64,000 bases of DNA from Vallitaleaceae bacterium 9-2 (GTDB taxonomy: Bacteria; Bacillota; Clostridia; Lachnospirales; Vallitaleaceae), in assembly GCA_038396585.1 (NCBI GenBank), contig CP121691.1, positions 1,798,001 through 1,862,000 on the forward strand. Reading direction: 5' to 3'. Shown piece after piece: positions 35,712 to 43,828 of this stretch. The notes beneath the pieces were generated by a model. The model was not told the DNA's origin. It did no database searches and was given only the letters and a program-made list of their open reading frames with translations. How positions within the stretch are numbered: the stretch's first letter is position 1; the number at the start of each line of letters is the position of its first letter. Made by a program: the position numbers and the translations under genes.

Positions 35712-37028
35712 TTATTGTTTATCTATATGTCGAATGGATGGTGGCATCTTTCCAGCAAGGCTCACCATATTTTGCGCGACATCACGAACTTTTTCCCTTA
35801 ACATGAAAATACAATCTTCAATATTTGCATTGCCTTGAACAATATCTTCAGCTAAAGCATGACATGTTGGCGCACCGCATGAGCCGCAATCGATCTGTGG
35901 CAATGTCTTAAATATTTTCTCCAGGCGTTCCATCTTATCCAAGGCAACAACCATATCATCATCAAGCTTTAATACTTGCTTATTGGTTAATGAATATTGC
36001 CAATCAAGTTCAATGTTGTCGCGATACATATCTAGCTCACGTGTTTTTCCCAGCGAATTAATATATTTTTTGACCTTTGCCATACGATTAGTAGCAACAA
36101 ATGAATTTTCCACAGTTAGCGGACCACCCAGGCATCCATTGGTACAAGCAAGGCACTCAACAAATTCAACATCCAGCTTGTTGTTTTCAACACGTTCAAG
36201 AATCTCTATAACATTTTCAATACCATCAACAGCAACATGGTTATACACCTGAGACGCAAGACCTTCACCGCCAGTTGCTGCCCACCCTATTCCTCGACTA
36301 GTTGAGGTTTGAAGTATTTCTACTTCATCAGGTTGCATGTTTTTTATGATTGGAAGCATTAATTTATACACATCCTTAATCGATATGATTCCATCGACTT
36401 CAGAATGATCAAAGGTATCCGGATATCTTGAGTCTGTTACTTTAGCCGCGCATGGGCTGATAAAGAAAATTCCAATATCTTCAGCAGGAATGCCCTTTTG
36501 AATCAAATGCCGACGAGCGTATCTGGCACTGGCTTCTTTAGGAGAAATGACCGGCAATACATTAGGAATCAACGAAGGAAAGCGCATCTCAACTAGCTTG
36601 ACAATTGCCGGACAAGCACTTGATATGATTGGAGATACAACTTTTTCCTGCTCCATGATATGGCGGCTATATTCAGTGACTATCTCAGCTGCACGTGCCA
36701 CTTCATACACTTCGTCAAAACCTAATTTTTTTAAGGCGGTTAAGATCACATTCGGGTCTCTAATTTTTTTAAATTGTGTATAAAGCGTTGGTGCAGGTAT
36801 GGCAACTTTGTACTTATAGTCATAGATTTTTTCAAAAGAATCTGTCATGGCTTTTTTGGCATGACTTTTACAGACACGAATACACATTCCACAGTCAATA
36901 CAACGAGCATCTGTTATCTCTGCTTTTGAATTGTGAACACGTATTGCTTCGGTCGGACATCGTTTAATACAGTCAGTACATCCAATACATTTTTCCCAAT
37001 CTAATGTAACTGAATGCGAAGTTCCCAT
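35712..37028 (-). CDS. [FeFe]-hydrogenase-like protein, probably sensory
   Basis: 438 residues. Two N-terminal 4Fe-4S sites (CIGCTDCIKRC, CIDCGMCIRVC), the hydrogenase H-domain, then a C-terminal FeS domain (C381, C384, C389, C406). H-cluster Cys ligands are kept: C139 in SSACP, C193 in SPCAAK, C295 and C299 in CLACTNGC. The proton-shuttling Cys normally before C139 is Ala and the Met before the second ligand is Ser, the changes I know from group D putative sensory enzymes such as TamHydS. So fast H2 turnover is unlikely. ATG at 37028 follows AGGAGG. Neighbours are DRTGG and HATPase genes. Confidence 0.85.
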   Translation of the reverse strand: MGTSHSVTLDWEKCIGCTDCIKRCPTEAIRVHNSKAEITDARCIDCGMCIRVCKSHAKKAMTDSFEKIYDYKYKVAIPAPTLYTQFKKIRDPNVILTALKKLGFDEVYEVARAAEIVTEYSRHIMEQEKVVSPIISSACPAIVKLVEMRFPSLIPNVLPVISPKEASARYARRHLIQKGIPAEDIGIFFISPCAAKVTDSRYPDTFDHSEVDGIISIKDVYKLMLPIIKNMQPDEVEILQTSTSRGIGWAATGGEGLASQVYNHVAVDGIENVIEILERVENNKLDVEFVECLACTNGCLGGPLTVENSFVATNRMAKVKKYINSLGKTRELDMYRDNIELDWQYSLTNKQVLKLDDDMVVALDKMERLEKIFKTLPQIDCGSCGAPTCHALAEDIVQGNANIEDCIFMLREKVRDVAQNMVSLAGKMPPSIRHIDKQ

Positions 37029-37053
37029 AATCACTTCCTCCTAAATTATATCA

Positions 37054-37464
37054 TTATAAATCAAAAGATATTTCAACTACCGTACCTACATTGACTTCGG
37101 AATGCACTTGAAGAAAATCACTATAGCGCTTAATATTAGGTAAACCCATTCCGGCACCAAACCCCATAGTTCTTGCCTGTTCTGAAGCCGTTGAGTATCC
37201 GGCCGTCATGGCAAGATCAATATCTGGGATACCAGGACCTTGGTCTTCAAGTCGTACATAGATTTTGGTCGGTGTCACTTCAGCAAGAATCTCTCCTCCA
37301 TTGGCATGAATGACCATGTTGATTTCAGCTTCATACATTGCAATGGCAATTTTTCGTATAATTGTTGAAGGAATGCCTAGTTGCTGGAGTGCTGTTTTGA
37401 ATTTTGAGGATGCAACTCCGGCATCAATAAATTCATTTCCCTCGACTTCATAAGTGAATTTCAT
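37054..37464 (-). CDS. RsbW/SpoIIAB-like ATPase in hydrogenase module
   Basis: 136 residues, serine-kinase/anti-sigma type GHKL ATPase: N box MYEAEINMVIHANGG, G1 DQGPGIP, G2 GFGAGMGLPNIK. RsbW relatives phosphorylate STAS antagonists or hold sigma factors; no STAS or sigma gene is adjacent, so the partner may be the hydrogenase-like protein or DRTGG proteins. Overlaps the upstream DRTGG gene by 17 bases. Confidence 0.82.
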   Translation of the reverse strand: MKFTYEVEGNEFIDAGVASSKFKTALQQLGIPSTIIRKIAIAMYEAEINMVIHANGGEILAEVTPTKIYVRLEDQGPGIPDIDLAMTAGYSTASEQARTMGFGAGMGLPNIKRYSDFLQVHSEVNVGTVVEISFDL

Positions 37465-37819
37465 CGTGAGCTATTTCCTCTCCTAATAATCCGTGTTGAA
37501 AAAGTAATCCTGAAGCTGTAAATAAGGAGTGACTTGTGCGAATCATTACAATGCTGCGTTCATTTGCCATACGAATCATATCTTCAGACGGCGATTTGCC
37601 CCGAACGATTAAGATGGCTTTAATATCCAACATCTCAGCAGTACGTATGACTTGTGGATGGACAAGTCCTGTTAATAACAAAACATTGTTTTGTACATAG
37701 GCTAACACATCGCTCATTAAATCGCAACTATATCCATAATCAATCTCTTCCATGAGCAATGCCTCCGTGCCGCAAATTAATTCGCCTTGTAAGATCTCCA
37801 ATATTTGTTGTATTTTCAT
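37448..37819 (-). CDS. DRTGG-domain protein (second copy)
   Basis: 123 residues, one DRTGG-like domain (MKIQQILEILQGELICGTE, YGYSCDLMSDVLAYVQNN). ATG at 37819 behind AGGAGG; an upstream in-frame start at 37858 lacks one. First gene of the five-gene module DRTGG, RsbW-like, [FeFe]-like, DRTGG, HATPase. Confidence 0.82.
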   Translation of the reverse strand: MKIQQILEILQGELICGTEALLMEEIDYGYSCDLMSDVLAYVQNNVLLLTGLVHPQVIRTAEMLDIKAILIVRGKSPSEDMIRMANERSIVMIRTSHSLFTASGLLFQHGLLGEEIAHDEIHL

Positions 37820-37881
37820 AAATACCTCCTTAGGAATATGTTCATATTTTATCAGCAAAACAAAATAAAGTAAATAAATAC

Positions 37882-37909
37882 TTGAAAATCCAGAAAACTA
37901 TGTTATAAT
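37882..37909 (+). promoter_or_regulatory. Promoter of the small Cys-rich protein gene
   Basis: TTGAAA (37882-37887), 16-base spacer, perfect TATAAT (37904-37909). Start near 37916, leaving a leader of about 100 bases with a hairpin and T-run. Confidence 0.65.
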
Positions 37910-37922
37910 AATAACAATAAAA

Positions 37923-37976
37923 ATAATGCTTTCATCGTCTTATACGCTATTTTCTGTAAAAAGCATTATATTTTTT
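37923..37976 (+). terminator. Terminator-like hairpin in the leader of the Cys-rich gene
   Basis: ATAATGCTTT (37923-37932) pairs with AAAGCATTAT (37960-37969), 27-base loop, then A and six T. It lies between a good promoter and the gene. A further small hairpin CGTTA/TAACG is at 37986-38001, and ATACG in the loop can pair with CGTAT at 38000-38004, so an alternative fold exists. Suggests attenuation. Confidence 0.5.
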
Positions 37977-38017
37977 CAAGAAGCTCGTTATTTATTTAAC
38001 GTATAGGGGGTCAAAAT

Positions 38018-38275
38018 ATGTGTCAAGTGTGTAAACCATTTAAAAAGTATGAAACCGTTCAATCCCATGACCAATTGTTAAAAATTAAAGATGAAGCACT
38101 CAATTTTGTTCAACAAGGATTACTTCAAATCGCATACGAATATGTGGATCACAATGATTATCAAGAAACACAGTTTTTTTGCTCGGAATGTGGATGTAAG
38201 CATATATTATGGTTACACTCTAAATACTTGTCCTGTGGCGGTGAATGGCGTACTTTATCGCATCAAATGGCGTAA
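38018..38275 (+). CDS. Small Cys-rich protein of unknown function
   Basis: 85 residues with CxxC pairs CQVC (residues 2-5) and CSECGC (about 55-60) plus a later Cys near residue 73; a likely zinc-binding protein. Start ATG behind a G-rich ribosome site (AGGGGG). Not recognised. It is transcribed away from the hydrogenase module and its 3' end overlaps the ALDH gene by 21 bases. Its leader has an attenuator-like hairpin. Confidence 0.65.
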   Translation: MCQVCKPFKKYETVQSHDQLLKIKDEALNFVQQGLLQIAYEYVDHNDYQETQFFCSECGCKHILWLHSKYLSCGGEWRTLSHQMA

Positions 38276-39625
38276 AATATTAACTGGCAATTTATAAGGA
38301 GCATATTTAAAAGGAAGATCAATCCAGTTGGCCTTTTTTAATATGCTTTTTTTATGTGAAAAAGTATCAAAAGATGCTTTTCCATGATATGCCCCCATTC
38401 CACTATCGCCGATTCCTCCAAAGGGTAGATGGTGATTGGCAATATGAATTAAAGTATCATTGACAACACCTCCACCAAAATGTATGTGGTGTATAAGGCG
38501 ATTAATATTTCGGGTGTTTTCACTAAATATATAGCAAGCTAATGGTCTTGGTCTCTCGTTCACATAATGAACAACATTTTTTAGGTGTGAATATGCAATA
38601 ATCGGAAGAATAGGACCAAAAATCTCGTCTCCCATCACTTGAAAGTTGTCATTCGGAAGATCAAGCAACGTAGGTTCAATTTTTGAACGATCAATGTTTG
38701 ACTTGCCTCCATAATATATTGGTGCATCTTTCATTAATTCTATCAATCGATTAAAATGTTTTGTATTAATTATTTTAGGGTAATGTCTATTTGCACATGG
38801 GTTTATACCATACATATTTTGTATGGCTATTTTTAACTCATGCATAAATCTTTTTTTGACACTGTGATGTATGAGTATATAATCAGGTGCAATACATGTT
38901 TGCCCTGCATTTGTAAATTTTCCCCACGCGATACGCTTTGCCGCTAATGCTAGATTCGCCGTATGATCAATAATACATGGGCTTTTTCCACCAAGTTCAA
39001 GCGTAACCGGTGTCAAGTTCTTAGCTGCAGCTTTCATGACATGTCGACCGACATCTGTACTGCCTGTAAAAAAGATATAATCGAAGGTATTGTTCGTAAG
39101 TTCCGAAGATATATTTGCATCACCCAAAATGATTTGTACATATTCGCTATCAAAGCAGTCCAATAATATCTTCTCAAGAAGTTCTGCAGTTGCAGGAGCG
39201 TATTCAGAAGGTTTTAACGTGACACAATTACCTGCGGCCAATGCACCGACTAAAGGCTGCAATGCAAGTAAAAAAGGATAATTCCAAGGGGATAAAATAA
39301 GAACAACACCAAATGGTTTTGGATAGACATAGCTACTTGCCGGTTGATGAACTAATGGTGTCTGTTTTCGTTTTTTATGCATCCATTTTTTCAAATGGCG
39401 TATGGTATAATTGAGTTCTTTATAAAAAACACCTAGCTCCGTTGCATAAGCTTCAAACTCTGATTTGTTCAGATCGTGATGCAAGGCTTTTATAATTTCA
39501 CTTTCATAAAATCGAACGACCGCCTTTAATTTTTTTAGTTGGGTTAATCGAAACGCATACGGCAATGTCTTTCCGGTATGAAAAAAATCCCGTTGTTGCG
39601 TAACCATACGTGTTAATACGTCCAT
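38255..39625 (-). CDS. NAD(P)-dependent aldehyde dehydrogenase, class 3-like
   Basis: 456 residues. Cofactor loop FFTGSTDVGRHVM, catalytic Glu in LELGGKSP, nucleophile Cys in GQTCIAPDY. The short length, HLPFGGIGDSGMGAYHG and KYAP-rich C-terminus fit class 3/YwdH fatty-aldehyde type enzymes. Oxidises aldehydes to acids; substrate unknown. Second gene after the lactonase-like gene (26-base gap). Its 3' coding end holds the terminator of the convergent small gene. Confidence 0.9.
   Translation of the reverse strand: MDVLTRMVTQQRDFFHTGKTLPYAFRLTQLKKLKAVVRFYESEIIKALHHDLNKSEFEAYATELGVFYKELNYTIRHLKKWMHKKRKQTPLVHQPASSYVYPKPFGVVLILSPWNYPFLLALQPLVGALAAGNCVTLKPSEYAPATAELLEKILLDCFDSEYVQIILGDANISSELTNNTFDYIFFTGSTDVGRHVMKAAAKNLTPVTLELGGKSPCIIDHTANLALAAKRIAWGKFTNAGQTCIAPDYILIHHSVKKRFMHELKIAIQNMYGINPCANRHYPKIINTKHFNRLIELMKDAPIYYGGKSNIDRSKIEPTLLDLPNDNFQVMGDEIFGPILPIIAYSHLKNVVHYVNERPRPLACYIFSENTRNINRLIHHIHFGGGVVNDTLIHIANHHLPFGGIGDSGMGAYHGKASFDTFSHKKSILKKANWIDLPFKYAPYKLPVNILRHLMR
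38301..38353 (+). terminator. Terminator of the Cys-rich gene, inside ALDH coding end
   Basis: GCATATT-AAAAGG (38301-38314) pairs with CCTTTTTTAATATGC (38331-38345), then T-run 38346-38353. Sits in the antisense 3' codons of ALDH. Confidence 0.65.
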
Positions 39626-39651
39626 TGTACTCTCCTGCCTTCTTCTGTCTT

Positions 39652-40731
39652 TTATTCAATAATTTCTTCTACACAGCTTATCAAAGGAATGGGGATGGAA
39701 TCAATATATTTTAATATTGATTTTCCGGTTCTTTGCAGATTAAAAACAGATAATTGTCCACTTTTTTGATTTGCTACAAAGATTTCTTTTTCATTGCGAC
39801 TTAAAGCGACTAATCTGGGCCAATCTCCCATACAGTCAAGTTCATCAATCTTAGTGACTTTGTCGTCTTTTACTTTAAAAAGTGACAATGTATTTGGTCC
39901 TCGATTTGGAACAATCAATATAGAATAATCCTTTGTCATAACACTTGTTCCTATAGCATTAGGTACTTGATCTGAAACTTGAATAGTATTTACTATTTCT
40001 ATTATTTTGCCACTTTCATGATCAAAAGATAAAACAAAGATACTATTATCAAATTCATTAAAGCAATAAATATACTGGTCATTTTTTGATAAAAGAAGTT
40101 GCCTTGGACCACTTCCTTTTGGCAAGTCAAATCGTTGATGCTCTAAAAGGGGCGCTTTGTGTATTGTCTTCATATCAAATACACGGATACACTCATGTCC
40201 TAGGTCAACTAAAAATAGCCACTGCTCTGAATGTGATAAAATCGAGCCATGTGCTCGTGGCGTGATGGTATGATCTTCTGGAGAAAATGTATTCATAAAT
40301 TTTTTCTTATCTTTACTATACACATGTAAATGACCGCTTTCATAGCATGATACAAAAATATATTGAAGATTTTCCTGTGTGTACATATGGCATGCTCCAC
40401 CACCGGTTGTTGATGCCTCATGACTTTTAAATACACTTATGGGATCTTTAAAATAGCTGTAGGTCGATAATTTAACCGTATCATCCAACTCATGTAATAC
40501 ATAAAGATTCGGAGATTCCCACGTTAAGAATGAAGGATTTTCATTGTCAAAAATACCGTATCTATAATGCAGGCCGCTTTCATCAAAGCGAATAATATTT
40601 ACATCATGGTGTTGCTTTGCCCCACTATAACTTCCGGTGAATAAAGTTTTCGTATCAATGAGTTTTTTTAATCGTTTCAATACATTCAGATCCTTTCTTG
40701 GTTTATATTTATGAAAAAATCTTTCCGTCAA
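39652..40731 (-). CDS. Lactonase-family beta-propeller protein
   Basis: About 359 residues, seven-bladed propeller of the 6-phosphogluconolactonase/YkgB-like type: LFTGSYSGAKQHHDVN at the start, then repeats with AHGSILS, HECIRVFDM, GSGPRQLLLSKNDQYIYCFNE. The exact reaction is not known; some members open lactones, others bind. The first codon is uncertain: a TTG at 40731, or a TTG near 40680 that has AAAGGA upstream. Operon with ALDH. Confidence 0.75.
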   Translation of the reverse strand: MTERFFHKYKPRKDLNVLKRLKKLIDTKTLFTGSYSGAKQHHDVNIIRFDESGLHYRYGIFDNENPSFLTWESPNLYVLHELDDTVKLSTYSYFKDPISVFKSHEASTTGGGACHMYTQENLQYIFVSCYESGHLHVYSKDKKKFMNTFSPEDHTITPRAHGSILSHSEQWLFLVDLGHECIRVFDMKTIHKAPLLEHQRFDLPKGSGPRQLLLSKNDQYIYCFNEFDNSIFVLSFDHESGKIIEIVNTIQVSDQVPNAIGTSVMTKDYSILIVPNRGPNTLSLFKVKDDKVTKIDELDCMGDWPRLVALSRNEKEIFVANQKSGQLSVFNLQRTGKSILKYIDSIPIPLISCVEEIIE

Positions 40732-40810
40732 ACCATAAACGTTCTTAACTTACATTATATCTTATCAAAGTAATGGATGCAAGCCAGGCAAATATAGCGT
40801 TGTATTATAA

Positions 40811-40846
40811 AAGCGACTCCATCTATTTATGAAGTCGCTTTATAAC
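40811..40846 (-). terminator. Terminator after the four-domain rhodanese gene
   Basis: AAGCGACT (40811-40818) with AGTCGCTT (40833-40840) extended by TATAA on both sides; AT-rich flanks. Ends the rhodanese transcript. Confidence 0.65.
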
Positions 40847-40851
40847 TTTAT

Positions 40852-42675
40852 TTATTCGGTTACGGCTGAATATCCGTGATTAATCCAACCATGCGGAGCA
40901 TTGCTATCCATTCCCATACCACCATTAAGTGAAACAGCATCATAACCTGCCAAACGCATAGCTGCAACAGCTTGTCCTGCAGTTTGACCTGTATAGCAAT
41001 AGACAACAACTTTTTTATCCTTAGGAACATCACTTGTACGTATACCCGCCATCATGTCATTACCAAAAGGAATATTTTTTGCACCTTGAATATGACCTTC
41101 GTCATAAGCATCAGCTCCACGGATAGATAATAGATAAAAGTCTTCACTATTTTCAATCATCGTGTTCAAATCATCTTCAGATATCTTATAGTTGGCAAAA
41201 GTCGTTCCCTTAACATCGTCTAATCCGTTATAATAGCTATCTAAAGCTGTCTGAACTTCCGAATCTACTGTATAGAGAGTTTCATCAAATGTTGCAGGCT
41301 CTGTTGTAGTGAGTGCATCTACACCTTCAACAGTAGATATGCCAAGCATCCAACCAAGATTTACACTACGCGCATTGATTCCTGCAATGTTCATCGTCGC
41401 AACCGCTTGTCCTGCAGTTTGACCTGTATAACAATAGACAAAAACTTCCTTATCTTGAGGAATCTTTGCTAGATTGCTTGCAATAGCCGGTCCCCAAGGT
41501 ACGTTGATAGCGCCTTGAATGTGTCCTTCGTTATAGGCGTCAGCACCACGAATATCAAGAATAACCATATCATCACCTGCGATAACCTTATCAACAAAAT
41601 CTTTTTGACCTATTTTATAAATGTGCTCAGGCATATTGGCAAAATAATTGTCAACCAATTCATCAATGGAAGCTGCTTCCTGTACAACGGTTGAATATCC
41701 GTGATTAATCCAACCATGCGGAGCATTGCTATCCATTCCCATACCACCATTAAGTGAAACAGCATCATAACCTGCCAAACGCATAGCGGCAACCGCTTGT
41801 CCTGCAGTTTGACCTGTATAGCAATAGACAACAACTTTTTTATCCTTAGGAACATCGCTTGTACGTATACCCGCCATCATGTCATTACCAAAAGGAATAT
41901 TTTTTGCGCCTTGAATATGACCTTCGTCATAAGCATCAGCTCCACGGATAGATAATAGATAAAAGTCTTCACTATTTTCAATCATCGTGTTCAAATCATC
42001 TTCAGATATCTTATAGTTGGCAAAAGTCGTTCCTTTAACATCGCCTAATCCGTTATAATAGCTATCTAAAGCTGTCTGAACTTCCGAATCTACTGTATAG
42101 AGAGTTTCATCAAATGTTGCAGGCTCTGTTGTAGTGAGTGCATCTACACCTTCAACAGTAGATATGCCAAGCATCCAACCAAGATTTACACTACGCGCAT
42201 TGATTCCTGCAATGTTCATCGTCGCAACCGCTTGTCCTGCAGTTTGACCTGTATAACAATAGACAAAAACTTCCTTATCTTGAGGAATCTTTGCTAGATT
42301 GGTTGCAATAGCCGGTCCCCAAGGTACGTTGATAGCACCTTGAATGTGTCCTTCGTTATAAGCGTCGGCACCGCGAATATCAAGAATAACCATATCATCA
42401 CCTGCGATGATTTTATCAACAAAATCTTTTTGACCTATTTTATAAATGTGCTCAGGCATATTGGCAAAATAATTGTCGATTAGAGTATTCAAATCTGCCA
42501 CGTCACCAGTTGCTTCGTCATCGCTTGATGTAGTATCATCAGAGGATTCACTGACGTCTTTTCCACCGGTTAAATCCATAGAATATTCTTGTGTATCCTT
42601 ATTATTACATGCTGACAACCCAATAATCATACTTACAATGAGTAAGAGTGTCATTATTTTTTTTGCGTTTTGCAT
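40852..42675 (-). CDS. Surface lipoprotein with four rhodanese domains
   Basis: 607 residues. Signal and lipobox LSAC (Cys23), a Ser/Asp/Thr-rich linker to about 65, then four rhodanese domains in two near-identical tandem units of 275 residues. Each has DIRGADAYNEGHIQGA-like or SIRGADAYDEGHIQGA and the active loop VYCYTGQTAGQ with the catalytic Cys. Probably transfers sulfur outside the membrane. It follows a two-domain rhodanese lipoprotein by 27 bases. Near-identity of the copies indicates recent duplication. Confidence 0.88.
   Translation of the reverse strand: MQNAKKIMTLLLIVSMIIGLSACNNKDTQEYSMDLTGGKDVSESSDDTTSSDDEATGDVADLNTLIDNYFANMPEHIYKIGQKDFVDKIIAGDDMVILDIRGADAYNEGHIQGAINVPWGPAIATNLAKIPQDKEVFVYCYTGQTAGQAVATMNIAGINARSVNLGWMLGISTVEGVDALTTTEPATFDETLYTVDSEVQTALDSYYNGLGDVKGTTFANYKISEDDLNTMIENSEDFYLLSIRGADAYDEGHIQGAKNIPFGNDMMAGIRTSDVPKDKKVVVYCYTGQTAGQAVAAMRLAGYDAVSLNGGMGMDSNAPHGWINHGYSTVVQEAASIDELVDNYFANMPEHIYKIGQKDFVDKVIAGDDMVILDIRGADAYNEGHIQGAINVPWGPAIASNLAKIPQDKEVFVYCYTGQTAGQAVATMNIAGINARSVNLGWMLGISTVEGVDALTTTEPATFDETLYTVDSEVQTALDSYYNGLDDVKGTTFANYKISEDDLNTMIENSEDFYLLSIRGADAYDEGHIQGAKNIPFGNDMMAGIRTSDVPKDKKVVVYCYTGQTAGQAVAAMRLAGYDAVSLNGGMGMDSNAPHGWINHGYSAVTE
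40865..42483. repeat. 825-bp tandem direct duplication inside the rhodanese gene
   Basis: Copies about 40865-41656 and 41690-42481; the same phrase (starting AATATCCGTG) begins at 40869 and 41694. Identity is very high (roughly 98% by eye), with scattered single-base changes, mostly synonymous. The period of 825 keeps the reading frame (275 codons). Confidence 0.9.
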
Positions 42676-42702
42676 AAACTATCCTCCATTACTATTAAAT
42701 TA

Positions 42703-43611
42703 TTACGAACCGTCGGCAGCAGAAGGTGTGACCACTTCATCAGACTGTTCTTGCATTGGAACATCTTTAGTTGACCATTCAAGCCATGCTCCGTCATAAA
42801 CGATAATATTTTCATACCCTGCTTCTTCTAATAGGAGCGCTGTTTGAGCAGCTCGAACAGAAGTCTTGCAAAAGATGATGATAGTATCATCACGATTTAA
42901 GCCTAAGTCTGAGTAATCGTTGTAGGTATCTCTTGAAGATTTGAATGTTCCATCTGTATAAACGTTGTTCGTATGTGGATAAAGAATACTTGTTGGAATT
43001 GTTCCTTCTGCATATTCTGCATTTGAGCGTACATCAAGTATTTTTGCCTGTTCGATTCCTTCAACCACTTCCAACACTTCATCTGTTGTTGCTATCATTG
43101 AAGTATTCATATCTTTAGCAGTATATTGCACAGGCTCAATTTCTGGAATGTTCATGGATAGTTCAAGTCCTTCTTTAACAATGGCAACTTCGCCACCATT
43201 GACCACCTTCACATTTTCATGACCATATACTTTCATAACCCACCATATACGAGCGGCATATATTCCGTCTTTGTTATCATAGATATAAACCTCTGAATCC
43301 GGTGTGATACCTTTGCTACCTAAAACTGCTTCAACCTGTTCTTTTGGCGCTATAATTCCAGGAACAGGTTCAGAAATACTTACTTCGGCAGAGGTTAAGT
43401 TAATTGCTCCTGCCAAATGACCCTTTGCATAATCTTCTTCGCTTCGAGCGTCTATTACAACGACATCGTCTTTTGAAAGTAATGGACCTAACTGGCTTGC
43501 TTCAATGATGTGTGGACTTTCATTGTAGGTTGTCGTGTTACAGCCAACGATTGTTAATAAAACAACAAACACAAGCGCAAGTATAGCCCCTTTCTTTATC
43601 ATTATGTTCAT
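42703..43611 (-). CDS. Two-domain rhodanese lipoprotein (thiosulfate sulfurtransferase type)
   Basis: 302 residues. Lipobox LTIVGC (Cys24); an N-terminal rhodanese domain (35-160; VVVIDARSEEDYAKGHLAGA) and a C-terminal one (175-290; ILDVRSNAEYAEGT) with the active loop IIIFCKTSVRAAQ (Cys and Arg). This is the SseA-like two-domain plan in secreted form; the donor (thiosulfate or other) is unknown. ATG at 43611 behind AGGAGG. Upstream of the four-domain gene. Confidence 0.87.
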   Translation of the reverse strand: MNIMIKKGAILALVFVVLLTIVGCNTTTYNESPHIIEASQLGPLLSKDDVVVIDARSEEDYAKGHLAGAINLTSAEVSISEPVPGIIAPKEQVEAVLGSKGITPDSEVYIYDNKDGIYAARIWWVMKVYGHENVKVVNGGEVAIVKEGLELSMNIPEIEPVQYTAKDMNTSMIATTDEVLEVVEGIEQAKILDVRSNAEYAEGTIPTSILYPHTNNVYTDGTFKSSRDTYNDYSDLGLNRDDTIIIFCKTSVRAAQTALLLEEAGYENIIVYDGAWLEWSTKDVPMQEQSDEVVTPSAADGS

Positions 43612-43647
43612 AGTGAAACCTCCTAAATACGTGAAAGATTGTTAAAT

Positions 43648-43657
43648 TTTGCGCAAA
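43648..43657. promoter_or_regulatory. Palindrome upstream of the rhodanese operon
   Basis: Perfect TTTGCGCAAA, close to two candidate -10 boxes (ATTATA at 43665-43670 read as TATAAT on minus, and ATTATA near 43695). Possible regulator site; function not known. Confidence 0.3.
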
Positions 43658-43791
43658 TCTGGGAATTATACGCGACACATTTCACTTACTCTTTATTATA
43701 GAGCATATTTTTGAATTTAGTCATAAGTATTTTTAATACACTATCCAAGAACCAAATATCAACCTAGACAGAAAACGAAATAATAAAAACA

Positions 43792-43800
43792 TGTTATAAT
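43792..43800 (+). promoter_or_regulatory. Extended -10 promoter for the GT39 gene
   Basis: TGT-TATAAT, about 30 bases before the start codon; no good -35. Confidence 0.45.
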
Positions 43801-43828
43801 GAGGAATAAAGTTTTGGAGGATCACAAG

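Noticed and set aside
40865-42483. Repeats as a CRISPR array or insertion sequence
   Set aside because: Only two copies, 825 bases each, in frame within one gene; it is a gene-internal duplication.
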